DNA of 64,000 bases from Peptococcaceae bacterium BRH_c4a (GCA_000961585.1 LADN01000008.1:1-64000); one strand, 5' to 3'. Positions 1 through 8,124 are shown, numbered from the stretch's first letter. The notes: generated by a model from the letters alone, not told the origin. Translations and numbers: made by a program.

Positions 1-1
1 A

Positions 2-1657
2 ATTATAAGGATAATTCCGGGAAAAAACACAAAAAAAGATGAGCTTGGGCTTACAGGCCATGTGGTGGTATATGGCGTAACCGGTTCCGGCAAGTCATAC
101 ACATTCGGAAGAAACAACATAATCGCTGGTGTTGAAGATCGCCAATCAATGGTAATAATGGACCCCAAAGGGGAACTCCTGGAGACAAAGGGCACATGGT
201 TAAAAAGCCAGGGATATGATGTGTTGGTTTTCAACCTAGTCAATCCGGAATATAGCCACCGATGGAACCCGAACATGGAGTGTCGCAATGACGAGGAGAT
301 AGCTGAGATGGCTTCTTGCATGATTGAAAATGCGGCCAAGGATAGTAACGGCTATTTCGTTAATAAAGAGACCCAGCTTTTTGAGGCCTTGTCTGGACTG
401 CTAAGGGATGCTTTTCCGGAAGAACAGGCTCATCCCCGTTCGGCACTGTCCTTGTCTTCATGGACCAAAGAGAAGCTGGAGCAGGCCTTCTCAAACGCCT
501 ACAGGGAGAAAAAGATAAGCGCCACAATATACGAGAGGTGGCGGGGAGCTGCAAGCGCCAACCTTGATGAGGCGAAGTCAGGCTTAACCGCCAAACTTAA
601 AATTATAACCACCAGGGCATTGGCGGCCCTCATGTCCGGACATGAAATCGATTTTGAAAGCATCGGCAAAAGGAAGACAGCACTTTTTTGCATACTACCG
701 GTCAAGGGTAGTGAAGTATTAAAGCCAATATTGTCAGTATTCTACATGTTTTTGTTCAACAGGCTATACGAACTTGCTGACAAAAACGGAGGGCGTTTGC
801 CAGTGGAAGTGCGCTTTATCCTTGATGAATTTGCCAACGTTGGTAAAATTCCGGGGTTTTCAGAAAAGATATCAACCGCCAGGAGCCTTGGAATACTGCT
901 GCAATACATACTTCAGGGCCGTAGCCAACTGAACGATGTCTACGGATTTGAGGGGGCAAAAAGTATATTGGCAAGTACGCCAATATCACTTCTGTTAGGT
1001 GTGGCCCCTGATGACGAGGTTACCAAGGAATTATTCAGCGATAAGCTTGGCGAGGCTGCGGTATACATGAAACACTACCGTAAAGACGTTTCAACACCAA
1101 TACAGAAGATTGAACTGCCAAAAAAGACCGTAATAATAGGCAAAAGAAAGCTCATGGAAAAATACGAAATAAAAGAGATGAGCACCAAATATTGCATTGC
1201 GGATGTCCAGGCGGGTAAGCCGATGTTTATGAAAAAAGTAGGCTGGGTTGAGATGCCCCAGGCCGCAGATATTTTAAAATGCGGTAGGCTGCCGGTGTCG
1301 GAATATATCCCGGCAAGATCACTGGAAGTTGAATTTCCCACGGATGAAATGTTCGAAAACGCTGGCGTAGACGGTGTAATGAACACGGGCGCAATGCTTT
1401 GGGGGATTAAAAAGGCAGCTGCAAACCAGGGAATAGTAATGCTGGCCCAAGAGGGCGAACCACAAGGTGTTGAAAATATGAATTTCGGTCTTGAACCACA
1501 TGACCAAGTTAAAGCCGATGAATGTGAGGCAGAAAAAACCGAACATCTGGACGAACTATTAACAGGTGTAAAACCTCCGGAAGACAGTGCGAGTGAAGAC
1601 ACTCAGGCTGATGACGTTGAATCCCGGGGGTTTAATGTTTCATCACCAATATTTTAA
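2..1657 (+). CDS. VirD4/TraG-type conjugative coupling protein, 5' end outside window
   Basis: Coupling ATPase that links relaxosome to the type IV secretion channel at the inner membrane. The reading frame is open from base 2, so the N-terminus (membrane helices) lies upstream; the GTG at 62 is internal. Visible motifs are the Walker A GVTGSGKS at about bases 74-100, the MDPKGEL strand typical of the VirD4 family near 160, and Walker B FILDEFANVGKIPGF near 815-860. The C-terminal 100 residues are acidic and low complexity. It heads the conjugation-like gene run and is followed 18 bases later by the S1-domain gene. Family call is firm; which conjugation system is not decidable because the other transfer genes lie outside. 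Confidence 0.9.
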   Translation: MIRIIPGKNTKKDELGLTGHVVVYGVTGSGKSYTFGRNNIIAGVEDRQSMVIMDPKGELLETKGTWLKSQGYDVLVFNLVNPEYSHRWNPNMECRNDEEIAEMASCMIENAAKDSNGYFVNKETQLFEALSGLLRDAFPEEQAHPRSALSLSSWTKEKLEQAFSNAYREKKISATIYERWRGAASANLDEAKSGLTAKLKIITTRALAALMSGHEIDFESIGKRKTALFCILPVKGSEVLKPILSVFYMFLFNRLYELADKNGGRLPVEVRFILDEFANVGKIPGFSEKISTARSLGILLQYILQGRSQLNDVYGFEGAKSILASTPISLLLGVAPDDEVTKELFSDKLGEAAVYMKHYRKDVSTPIQKIELPKKTVIIGKRKLMEKYEIKEMSTKYCIADVQAGKPMFMKKVGWVEMPQAADILKCGRLPVSEYIPARSLEVEFPTDEMFENAGVDGVMNTGAMLWGIKKAAANQGIVMLAQEGEPQGVENMNFGLEPHDQVKADECEAEKTEHLDELLTGVKPPEDSASEDTQADDVESRGFNVSSPIF

Positions 1658-1675
1658 AGAGAAAGGATGGTATAC

Positions 1676-2677
1676 ATGGAATTTAAAATCGCACCCGAAG
1701 GAGTTAAGTTAAGGGATATTGATGTATGGGGTGACCTTTATGAGGCCATGGATAGGGGCACATCGGTAGAAGCGGTGATAGCCCGCGTGAGGCGTCCAAA
1801 TGATGAGGACAGGGACAGAGGGGAAGAGTGCTGGGAACTGGTCTTTGACAACAAGCCCGGGATAATAGGCCTGTGTTCAGTCAAAGAGTGCGGCCTGCCC
1901 GAGGGTACTCCCTTTAACGATTTTGTTGGCCAGAGGATTAACTGCAAAATCAGGAGGATTGACAAGAAAAACTCTGCAGTAGTGTGCAGCCGCAAAGAAG
2001 GAGTGGAAAGCTCAACAAACAGGTTAGTTGGTCAGTTGGAGCAGGGGGAAGAAATAAACGCCCTGGTCAGGGTGGTTAACCGCCATGTATATGTTGACAT
2101 AGGCGGTGGCACCATCGTGAGAATCATGCAGGGAAAAGCCAGGTTATCGGACGGTGTGCCCCTGGATGTGCAGTATGAGGTGGGGGCTATCATAAAAGTC
2201 ACCGTAACCGCCCTGGAAAAGGACAAAAAACTTATCGAGCTGGAACCCACAGACCCGTGGAAGGAAAAGGAGTACAAACGGGGCGAAGTAGTTGCCGGCC
2301 AGGTTATCCAGATAAGGGACAACCTGGCCTTTGTAAAGGTACGACAGGGACTGATTGGCCGCATTTATTACAGGCGAAACGACAAATACAGTGTAGGTGA
2401 CTATATACAAGTCCAGGTAATGGACTTTAGCCGTGACAAGCGCCGCCTGCACCTGATCTGTTATGACGCTAGGAGAGTAAGTGACCGCAGGCGGGAAAGG
2501 GCAAAAAACAGGTTAAGGCAAAATCCTTCCGGCGTAAATGTTGAAGGGAATAGCATCAAAACTCTTGGAGGCTTTGATACTGTCTCCAGCGATACCGTAA
2601 ACACCGAAAAGGAAGATGTTAAAAAACCGGTTAAAAGCAGTGCAAAGGCGTCTAAGGCGGTGGATGACGTTGTATAA
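1676..2677 (+). CDS. S1-like RNA-binding domain protein
   Basis: About 333 residues with three consecutive S1/OB-like segments, best seen at roughly residues 115-165 (VNRHVYVDIGGG) and 195-255 (GEVVAGQVIQIRDNLAFVKV, then VGDYIQVQVMDFSRDKRRLHL), followed by a basic, disordered tail. Proteins of this type bind single-stranded RNA. An ATG at 1667 is adjacent to its own purine run; the ATG at 1676 sits 9 bases after GAAAGG and is the better start. It is co-oriented with the coupling protein and overlaps the next gene by 14 bases, so it belongs to the mobile element. It is a candidate binder of the leader hairpins and structured RNAs in this element, which is inference only. Confidence 0.7.
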   Translation: MEFKIAPEGVKLRDIDVWGDLYEAMDRGTSVEAVIARVRRPNDEDRDRGEECWELVFDNKPGIIGLCSVKECGLPEGTPFNDFVGQRINCKIRRIDKKNSAVVCSRKEGVESSTNRLVGQLEQGEEINALVRVVNRHVYVDIGGGTIVRIMQGKARLSDGVPLDVQYEVGAIIKVTVTALEKDKKLIELEPTDPWKEKEYKRGEVVAGQVIQIRDNLAFVKVRQGLIGRIYYRRNDKYSVGDYIQVQVMDFSRDKRRLHLICYDARRVSDRRRERAKNRLRQNPSGVNVEGNSIKTLGGFDTVSSDTVNTEKEDVKKPVKSSAKASKAVDDVV

Positions 2678-3314
2678 GGACAGCGCATTTGCCCTTGGAA
2701 CGGCTATAAAACGGTTGCAGTATCCTCAAGAAACGAACAAAATAGAGCAATCAAGCAAGGTTTACGAGATAATGAAATATTTGGCCCAAGCCGAGTATCT
2801 TCCCGTTTCAACCATTGCAGAGCTTTTGGGTTGCAGGAGAATTGTTGCACAGAAGCTAATGGGGAAAATGTGGAAGTCAAGACTTGTAAAGTGCGTGGAA
2901 ATTGCTACTTATTCAAACCCGAAAATGCTATTCAAATTATGGATGCCGTCAACAATGGCATTGCCCAAAAATGCTATGGAGGCATGCAAATTGGCAATGC
3001 TGGGTACTTTTTACGGCAGGGCAAAAAACATGCTGGCGGAATTCGAGTGGGGGATAGTACGAAGCAAAGACAGAAAAACACTGACTGCGGAAATAGTATA
3101 TATGCCAGGCGGCGAAAAGGAAAAAACAAGGCTGGTTATAGATGCGCCCAGGCGCGGCGAAAAGCCAAACGCAGATGCTGACATATTTATTTTCCCCACT
3201 GTCGAGGAAGCAAAAACATTAACGCCGGCCGGCAAAAGGTATACGGCAGATCTGATTTTACTTAACAGAAATATTGACTTTAAAAATATGATATCAGATC
3301 CCGTGAATAGATAA
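2664..3314 (+). CDS. Winged-helix protein of mobile element, unknown function
   Basis: About 216 residues. The N-terminal part (VYEIMKYLAQAEYLPVSTIAELLG, then a second helix and KSRLVKCVEI) looks like a winged helix-turn-helix of the kind found in replication-relaxation and plasmid regulatory proteins. The remainder has no motif I recognise. The ATG at 2664 has AAGGCGG just upstream and overlaps the preceding gene by 14 bases, suggesting translational coupling; an in-frame ATG at 2616 would lie deep inside the upstream gene. Function is unassigned; DNA binding is inferred from the fold only. Confidence 0.55.
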   Translation: MTLYKDSAFALGTAIKRLQYPQETNKIEQSSKVYEIMKYLAQAEYLPVSTIAELLGCRRIVAQKLMGKMWKSRLVKCVEIATYSNPKMLFKLWMPSTMALPKNAMEACKLAMLGTFYGRAKNMLAEFEWGIVRSKDRKTLTAEIVYMPGGEKEKTRLVIDAPRRGEKPNADADIFIFPTVEEAKTLTPAGKRYTADLILLNRNIDFKNMISDPVNR

Positions 3315-3320
3315 AAACAG

Positions 3321-3366
3321 GGAGGTGAGGGCGGCAGGGATTATTCCCTTGCCGCCTATAATTTTG
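3321..3366 (+). promoter_or_regulatory. SD-hairpin-start leader 1
   Basis: GGAGGTGA at 3321-3328, then a stem GGCGGC(3330-3335)/GCCGCC(3351-3356) extended by AGGG/CCCT with one bulged T, then TTG at 3364. With the hairpin folded the spacing from GGAGG to the start is 11 bases. The same layout recurs at three more genes in this element. Confidence 0.55.
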
Positions 3367-4092
3367 GAACTGAAAAAGGATTATGAGACTGAATATCTCT
3401 GCGGCCAGTTGGACTGGGTAAGAGGCAGGAGGTACAATATACGGCCCGACCTGGATGAGGATATGGAGCCGGAAGTAAAAGGCTACCTCTACAAAGAAAC
3501 GACCACCGGTTTTTTCCGGGCCTGGGTCCTAAACGAACTGCATCTTGGAGTGACCAAAACGGTAAATGAATTGCGGGTGGCGGAAAAGGGGCAGATTATC
3601 CAAAAAACAGGATTACCGGAAGAAGAATGCCTGCATTTGATAGAAAAATGCGTGGTGATGGGGCTCCTCTGTGAAAACAAGGTGGTTTTTAAAAATGGTG
3701 AAAATATTCTTTTATACCTGGTGGACACAGGGGGGATATTCGCGCTGGAAGAGGCAGGCATTCCGTATCTTAAAGTAAATTATACAGTGGGAATTGACCA
3801 GAGACTGAAAATATACAGGAGAAACATTTTTTTGGTGGAGAATAACGTGTCCGAAGCAGTAAACTTGCACTTTTACGAAAATATAGTTGGGTTGCCCTTG
3901 GATAGAAATTACCGGGGAGCTACAATTCTGGTGGACATGAGAATTGCAGAAAAACTGGGGCTTAAAAGTCAGGTAATAAAGATGGCTGGTAGCATGGTAG
4001 AAGTGTATCACGTAAAAATATACGATTTATGCGGCAGGAGATGGATTGAGCCGACGGTAGAAAAAAATAACACGGTAGAAAAAAATATTTGA
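3364..4092 (+). CDS. Hypothetical protein with possible winged helix; start after an SD-hairpin leader
   Basis: About 243 residues, no recognised family. Residues around LPEEECLHLIEKCVVMGLL and the charged strand that follows could form a winged helix similar to the preceding protein. The frame is open from a GTG at 3325, but that codon overlaps the GGAGGTGA ribosome site at 3321-3328. A near-perfect hairpin (3330-3339 with 3346-3356) then intervenes, and an in-frame TTG at 3364 lies at the right distance if the hairpin is folded. I therefore prefer 3364. The last 16 codons include a tandem repeat of the sense ACGGTAGAAAAAAAT. The gene is immediately followed by the promoter of the structured RNA. 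Confidence 0.5.
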   Translation: MELKKDYETEYLCGQLDWVRGRRYNIRPDLDEDMEPEVKGYLYKETTTGFFRAWVLNELHLGVTKTVNELRVAEKGQIIQKTGLPEEECLHLIEKCVVMGLLCENKVVFKNGENILLYLVDTGGIFALEEAGIPYLKVNYTVGIDQRLKIYRRNIFLVENNVSEAVNLHFYENIVGLPLDRNYRGATILVDMRIAEKLGLKSQVIKMAGSMVEVYHVKIYDLCGRRWIEPTVEKNNTVEKNI

Positions 4093-4117
4093 CAAAAAAT
4101 GTTTTTAAAATTATTAT
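4089..4117 (+). promoter_or_regulatory. Sigma-A promoter of the structured RNA
   Basis: TTGACA at 4089-4094 and TATTAT at 4112-4117 with a 17-base spacer: a near-consensus housekeeping promoter. It begins inside the last codons of the upstream gene and points into a 650-base stretch with no plausible reading frame. Start of transcription would be near 4124. Confidence 0.75.
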
Positions 4118-4123
4118 GTTACT

Positions 4124-4768
4124 CAAGAATCAAATCACAAAAAATTGGCAATTTTGTTATTGAAATTTTTTCCCAAAACAAACATATGTTTATCAAGCAA
4201 GGTTTTTCAATCAGACAACTCCAATCTGATTCGGATGAAAGCTCCGGGATTATTGTAAAGGCGAAAAGCTTGCAGTAATCGAAAGACCAGGATTTACGGA
4301 AATTCCTTATGCGAAGAGCAGGTGTACCGTAAATAGCAGGGCGTTTTAAGCGAAGAGCGGCGCCAATATCCTTAAACAAGCGAAGAGCGTTTAAGGGCGT
4401 TTGACCCGGACGTAAGAATACGGGCAAAACGGCACATCAAAGCGAAGAGCAAGGATGTGACCTTGACTGACCCCACTATAACGGGGTGCATCGGTCCAAA
4501 AAAAGCGTGTGCAGGTAGGGAAGCCTTGCGGGAGACACGTGACCGTTGAAACGAGATATCCCTAAGCCGCATTATAGGCAAACCGGTACGCCTGATGCTG
4601 GCTGACTCGCAAGAACCGGATTTGTATACCCGTTTTACGGGAAGATATTTAGAGTGTACTTATAACAATACGGGCTTGGGTTCGTAGAGGGACAATTAGA
4701 GATCTGAGAGCAGGAAATGTGAAACACCAGAGTGTTTTGTTAATTACAAAATGCTTGTGGTGTTTTTT
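4124..4768 (+). ncRNA. Large ornate structured non-coding RNA (about 645 nt), class unknown
   Basis: A gene-free stretch bounded by a strong promoter (TTGACA-N17-TATTAT) and a Rho-independent terminator. It holds a series of hairpins whose stems differ in sequence but whose tips share the 9-mer GCGAAGAGC (4311, 4350, 4380, 4442) or GCGAAAAGC (4261). Enclosing stems are 4248-4255/4273-4280, 4293-4299/4327-4333, 4340-4343/4361-4364, 4370-4377/4389-4396 and 4433-4438/4454-4459. Further hairpins: CCCG 4405/CGGG 4421, CCCC 4471/GGGG 4483, CGTGT 4506/ACACG 4535, CCCG/CGGG near 4629-4641. Different stems around a constant loop argue for selection on RNA shape. Size and setting in a mobile element recall the ROOL and GOLLD giant RNAs, but I cannot match it to either. 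Confidence 0.75.
4722..4768 (+). terminator. Rho-independent terminator of the structured RNA
   Basis: AAACACCA (4722-4729) pairs with TGGTGTTT (4758-4765), and inside it TTTTGT pairs with ACAAAA around a TAATT loop; a T run follows at 4763-4768. It separates the RNA gene from ssb. Confidence 0.85.
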
Positions 4769-4803
4769 GCATTTTAATAAAAAAATCAAGGAGGTAATTA
4801 TCA

Positions 4804-5139
4804 ATGATGAACGAGGTATGGTTAATCGGAAGGCTCACAAAGGATCCGGAATTGAAGGAAACCCCTGGCGGCAAAAAGGTCACCAAAATGACCCTGGCAG
4901 TGGACCGTGATTTCAAGAACGGTGAAGGCGAACGCGAAGCTGATTTCATTGATGTTGTTGTATGGGAAAAGCTTGCGGAAAACTGTGAAAAGCACCTTGG
5001 GAAAGGGCGACTGGTATCCGTCAAGGGTCGGCTGCAAATCAGGGCCTACGATGACAACCAGGGCATCCGGAGGAGGGCCGCAGAAGTCACGGTAGAAAAA
5101 ATTCACTACCTAGACAGGCCCAAGGAGAGCGATCGGTAA
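4804..5139 (+). CDS. ssb: Single-stranded DNA-binding protein (mobile-element type)
   Basis: 111-residue OB-fold protein that coats single-stranded DNA during replication, repair or conjugative transfer. The start of the family pattern is clear (MNEVWLIGRLTKDPEL), followed by FIDVVVWEKLAENCEKHLGKG and the VSVKGRLQIRAYDD strand. It is shorter than chromosomal Ssb (about 160 residues) and lacks the acidic DDxPF tail that recruits partner proteins, ending instead in KESDR. AAGGAGGT lies 9 bases before the first ATG at 4804. It sits directly after the RNA terminator, so it needs its own promoter or read-through. Confidence 0.9.
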   Translation: MMNEVWLIGRLTKDPELKETPGGKKVTKMTLAVDRDFKNGEGEREADFIDVVVWEKLAENCEKHLGKGRLVSVKGRLQIRAYDDNQGIRRRAAEVTVEKIHYLDRPKESDR

Positions 5140-5198
5140 TGTCAAGCATGATGACAAGAGGGAGTACCGGGATATATAATAGCCTTGAGGTGGTAATA

Positions 5199-5423
5199 AT
5201 GGACCCGAGGCAAAAAGCAGTTGAAATTATTAAGGAACTTTCGGAAAAAAAAGTTATAGCTGCTTTATATATCCTGGAAATCCTGGCTAAAAAATGCGAG
5301 GAGGAAGATGGTATGATCAACGTACTGGAAGAAAACATCGAACTCCTGGGGAATTTAAAGGTTGCGGAATCGGCATTTGCTGACTGGGATAATGAAGAGG
5401 ATGCCGCCTATGACCAAATTTGA
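5199..5423 (+). CDS. Antitoxin partner of the MazF/PemK toxin
   Basis: About 74 residues, acidic, with a long amphipathic helix (KAVEIIKELSEKKVIAALYILEILAKK) resembling the short antitoxins that precede PemK-like toxins. The C-terminal segment (ESAFADWDNEEDAAYDQI) has the acidic, aromatic character that typically wraps around MazF-type toxins. The frame is open from 5139, but the ATG at 5199 has GAGGTGG at a good distance. It overlaps the toxin start by 14 bases. Assignment as antitoxin rests mainly on position. Confidence 0.6.
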   Translation: MDPRQKAVEIIKELSEKKVIAALYILEILAKKCEEEDGMINVLEENIELLGNLKVAESAFADWDNEEDAAYDQI

Positions 5424-5748
5424 ACCAGGAGAAGTAGTTTTAGTGCCTTTCCCATTCAGTGACCTGACGGGGGTTAAAAAGCGCCCCGCATTGGTTTTGG
5501 CTGACATAGAGGGTGGGCATGAAATTATCTGCTTAATGTTGACATCTGTGCAAATGAAATCTGAAAAATATGAGTATAACATTGCCAGTTGGAAAGAAGC
5601 AGGTTTATTAAAACCAACAGTTGCAAGAATTCACCGGCTGTTTACTTTAAACCAGAATATGGTGCATAAGAAACTTGGCCGGTTGGCAGCGGAAGAGTAC
5701 ACTATAATACTACAGAGAGTTATTAACTTGCTTACATACAAAATTTAG
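5410..5748 (+). CDS. MazF/PemK-family mRNA-interferase toxin
   Basis: 112-residue toxin that cleaves RNA when freed from its antitoxin. The family signature is complete: FEPGEVVLVPFPFSDLTGVKKRPALVL at the N-terminus (the PFPFSD-x-KxRPALVL motif), the strand IICLMLTSVQ, and the LLKPTVARIHRLFTL strand carrying the usual Arg. Several ATGs precede it; the one at 5410 follows GAAGAGG by 9 bases and gives the standard N-terminus. Translationally coupled to the antitoxin. Probably stabilises the mobile element. Confidence 0.9.
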   Translation: MTKFEPGEVVLVPFPFSDLTGVKKRPALVLADIEGGHEIICLMLTSVQMKSEKYEYNIASWKEAGLLKPTVARIHRLFTLNQNMVHKKLGRLAAEEYTIILQRVINLLTYKI

Positions 5749-5763
5749 TATGTAGCAAGTAAG

Positions 5764-5804
5764 AAAAAAGGGCGTGAGAGGTAATACCTTAAACGCCCTT
5801 TTTG
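5764..5804 (+). terminator. Rho-independent terminator after toxin gene
   Basis: AAAAAAGGGCGT pairs with ACGCCCTTTTT around an 18-base loop; a T run follows. It closes the ssb-antitoxin-toxin unit. Confidence 0.8.
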
Positions 5805-5837
5805 TTTTCCGGGGCTAAAGCCCGTTACCAATTCACG

Positions 5838-5886
5838 AAAGGAGGATTGGATATACGGGCTTTTTGCCTGTATATTGGATGTGATG
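5838..5886 (+). promoter_or_regulatory. SD-hairpin-start leader 2
   Basis: AAAGGAGG at 5838-5845, then ATATACGGGC (5851-5860) pairing with GCCTGTATAT (5866-5875) around TTTTT, then ATG at 5884. Linear distance is too long for initiation; folded, it is about 13 bases. A second small hairpin (GGGCT/AGCCC, 5812-5824) precedes it. Confidence 0.6.
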
Positions 5887-6720
5887 GAAAAGGGTAAAGG
5901 AATAGACAGAGTTAAAGAAGCAACCGAAAAGATTATAGATATGTTCAGGACCGGTAACATACCGTCGGCGGTGGCAAGAACGGTAATCGCCAGGGATAAG
6001 AGCGAAAAGCCCTCAAATTATTGGTCACTGGGAAACCAGTTGCTGATGATGATAGCCGGAACGTTTGACGCCAGGGGCTTTAACCAGTGGAAAGGGGTAG
6101 GGCGCCAGGTCAAAAAGGGTGCCAAGGCCTCTTATATTCTGGCCCCCATGAAGAAGACTGTCAAGGTAAAAGATGAAAACGACCCAGCTAAAGAAGACGC
6201 AATAACCATAATAAAAGGGTTCAAGGGAATCCCGGTCTTCCGGTACGAGGACACAGAGGGGAACGAAATCAACCGCCCGTCTTACGAACCAGCCGTCCTT
6301 CCTCCGCTCATTGAAGTGGCTGAAAGGTACGGGGTGACGGTAAAATACGGGCCATTTACAAAGAATTTTTATGGATACTTTCAGCCGGCCACAAAAACGA
6401 TTATGTTGTGTACCCATGATGTGAGGACGTTCTTTCATGAACTGGCCCATGCAGCACACAACACCATTAATCCGCTTAAGGGCGGGCAGCATGCCGTCCA
6501 GGAAATTGTGGCCGAAACCTGTGCGGCTGTATTATGTGAGATATACGGATACGAGGGCTATATATACCATGGATATGAGTACATAAAGCATTATTCCATG
6601 GATAAGACCAATTCCGGGATAATAAAAGAAATATTCAGGGTAATGAACGATGTTCAGGAAGTACTGAGGCTGATACTTGGCCAGCCTTCGGAAAATAAGA
6701 ATGAAGAGAACGTTGCTTAA
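5884..6720 (+). CDS. ArdC-like antirestriction protein: ssDNA-binding domain plus zinc metallopeptidase
   Basis: 278 residues. The N-terminal half (SNYWSLGNQLLMMIAGTFDARGFNQWKGVGRQVKKGAKASYIL) matches the ArdC N-terminal ssDNA-binding domain; the C-terminal half has the zinc-peptidase motif HELAH at about bases 6435-6449, followed by a downstream Glu helix (QEIVAETCAAVLC). Such proteins enter with conjugating DNA and protect it from host restriction. A TTG at 5875 opens the frame but falls within the leader hairpin; ATG 5884 is preferred. Followed 14 bases later by the next gene. In a window carrying a Dnd system and a restriction operon, an antirestriction gene on the neighbouring element is notable. 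Confidence 0.8.
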   Translation: MEKGKGIDRVKEATEKIIDMFRTGNIPSAVARTVIARDKSEKPSNYWSLGNQLLMMIAGTFDARGFNQWKGVGRQVKKGAKASYILAPMKKTVKVKDENDPAKEDAITIIKGFKGIPVFRYEDTEGNEINRPSYEPAVLPPLIEVAERYGVTVKYGPFTKNFYGYFQPATKTIMLCTHDVRTFFHELAHAAHNTINPLKGGQHAVQEIVAETCAAVLCEIYGYEGYIYHGYEYIKHYSMDKTNSGIIKEIFRVMNDVQEVLRLILGQPSENKNEENVA

Positions 6721-6734
6721 GGAGAAAAGTAGAA

Positions 6735-7328
6735 ATGCTAAATGAGATTAAAAGGCTTGTCCACGAAACAATGGAGTTGCCGTTGCTGATAGAGGAAACC
6801 GAAAAATGGCGGAATGAAATGAACGACATTTTAAACGAAGTATCCAAAAAAAGAAACAAAAAGGACCTTTACGAATCTGTACATGAGCAATTCTTTAAGG
6901 CCCTTAATGAATCTGAGAGGTTAAAAAATTGTCTGCAGGGCAATATCAGCATATTAAACCTTTGTGCTGCCTTTATAAATTCAGGAAAGGCAGAACAGTT
7001 AGGGGAAATATTGAGTCCTGTAGCTCAAGTGAAGATGTCGGCAGAAAACCCTGAAAAGAAAACGGAGGAATTGCAGGGATCTAAGCAGGAAGAACATGGC
7101 AAGGACGAAGGCCTTGAAATTAACACCTTTACAGTGTTAGAGGTAAAGGGAATTCCAGAGGAAGGTACCAGGGCCTGGTGCAAGATGCCTGATGGCCAGA
7201 AAATAGCTGTCTATTCCGAAGGAGAAACGGCAGCCGTATTTCTTAATGCAAAAGGTCTGGAAGTTAAAGCTCGGGTTCGCCGGATCGAAAGAGGACTGTT
7301 TGCAGAAGACGCAAAGAAACTGGCATAG
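6735..7328 (+). CDS. Hypothetical mobile-element protein, helical N-terminus and small beta C-terminus
   Basis: 197 residues, not recognised. The first 110 residues are strongly helical and charged (ETEKWRNEMNDILNEVSKKRNKKDLYESV), probably coiled coil; residues 115-135 are a Lys/Glu linker; the last 65 (FTVLEVKGIPEEGTRAWCKMPDGQKIAVYSEG) look like a small beta-barrel. AAGGAG lies 10 bases before the ATG. It follows the ArdC-like gene by 14 bases and is likely cotranscribed with it. Confidence 0.6.
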   Translation: MLNEIKRLVHETMELPLLIEETEKWRNEMNDILNEVSKKRNKKDLYESVHEQFFKALNESERLKNCLQGNISILNLCAAFINSGKAEQLGEILSPVAQVKMSAENPEKKTEELQGSKQEEHGKDEGLEINTFTVLEVKGIPEEGTRAWCKMPDGQKIAVYSEGETAAVFLNAKGLEVKARVRRIERGLFAEDAKKLA

Positions 7329-7340
7329 AGGTAAATAATC

Positions 7341-7410
7341 TGCCCACCGCAAGGGCAAATAACATGCGGCACCTGCCGAATATGCAGGGGCCGCATGGCC
7401 CTGGCAGGTG
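7341..7410 (+). promoter_or_regulatory. Structured leader of radC with two exclusive folds
   Basis: One fold pairs ATGCGGC (7364-7370) with GCCGCAT (7390-7396) and CCTGC (7372-7376) with GCAGG (7384-7388). The other pairs CACCTGCC (7370-7377) perfectly with GGCAGGTG (7403-7410), which reaches the edge of the radC ribosome site GGAGGGG. A small TGCCC/GGGCA hairpin precedes them at 7341-7357. This could be a translational switch or attenuator. Confidence 0.45.
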
Positions 7411-7422
7411 GAGGGGAAAGTT

Positions 7423-8115
7423 ATGCATGGGAAAGAAAGAGAACCAAAAAATTATACCGTACAAGAAAAGAAATCCCTTGCCACCATGGCTAGGGAAAGA
7501 GCAATGACATATGGCATTAGTAATGCAAGTATTGAAGAATTGCTGGCAATCATTTTAGGCGGTAGCGTTCCTGATGAAACTATGAATCAACTGCTGACGG
7601 AAGGCATAGTCAAAATTTCCACCCTAACGGTGGAAGAGTTGACTAAATTACAGGGGATTACAAAGCAAAAGGCCGTAAAATTGATTGCAGCCTTTGGGTT
7701 GGCCTTTAAACTGGCTTCAACATCACCAGTTAATCGGCCAATAATCAAATGTCCAAAAGATGCTGCAACACTGGTGATGGAAGAAATGCGGCACCTGGAC
7801 AGGGAGCATTTCTGCGCACTGCTCTTGAATACAAAACACCAGGTGCTGGCAAAGGAAACTGTTTCCATAGGAACACTGAACTCCTCCATGGTCCATCCCA
7901 GGGAATTGTTCAAATTCGCTGTTAAGAGGAGCGCTGCAGCTTTAATACTGGTTCACAATCATCCCAGCGGCGATCCTACACCTAGCAGGGAAGACAGGGA
8001 GATAACCATGCGCCTTAGGGAGGCAGGAGCAATTATTGGCATTGAAGTCTTAGATCACATAATCATCGGGGATAATAAATTTGCAAGTTTTAAAGAAATG
8101 GCTTTATTGACATGA
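7423..8115 (+). CDS. radC: RadC-family JAMM-domain protein
   Basis: 230 residues. N-terminal helix-hairpin-helix region (EELLAIILGG, LTKLQGITKQKAVKLIAAF) followed by the JAMM/MPN domain with HNHPSGDPTPSREDREIT near bases 7950-8010, the zinc-binding HxHP...S...D pattern. RadC-type proteins are common on plasmids and integrative elements; the exact role is unproven. GTG 7408 opens the frame but ATG 7423 follows GGAGGGG at a good distance. The N-terminus is slightly diverged from chromosomal RadC (which has LPR-E--), consistent with a mobile-element version. Confidence 0.9.
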   Translation: MHGKEREPKNYTVQEKKSLATMARERAMTYGISNASIEELLAIILGGSVPDETMNQLLTEGIVKISTLTVEELTKLQGITKQKAVKLIAAFGLAFKLASTSPVNRPIIKCPKDAATLVMEEMRHLDREHFCALLLNTKHQVLAKETVSIGTLNSSMVHPRELFKFAVKRSAAALILVHNHPSGDPTPSREDREITMRLREAGAIIGIEVLDHIIIGDNKFASFKEMALLT

Positions 8116-8124
8116 GAAGACTTG

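Noticed and set aside
1075-1602. Long minus-strand open frame opposite the coupling protein
   Set aside because: Shadow of a clearly recognised gene; low-complexity Ser/Pro-rich translation and no ribosome site.
4311-4450. GCGAAGAGC repeats as a CRISPR array
   Set aside because: Repeats are 9 bases and irregularly spaced, each inside its own hairpin; no cas genes.
4119-4581. Minus-strand open frames across the structured RNA
   Set aside because: They run through the repeated hairpins; promoter and terminator support transcription on the plus strand as RNA.
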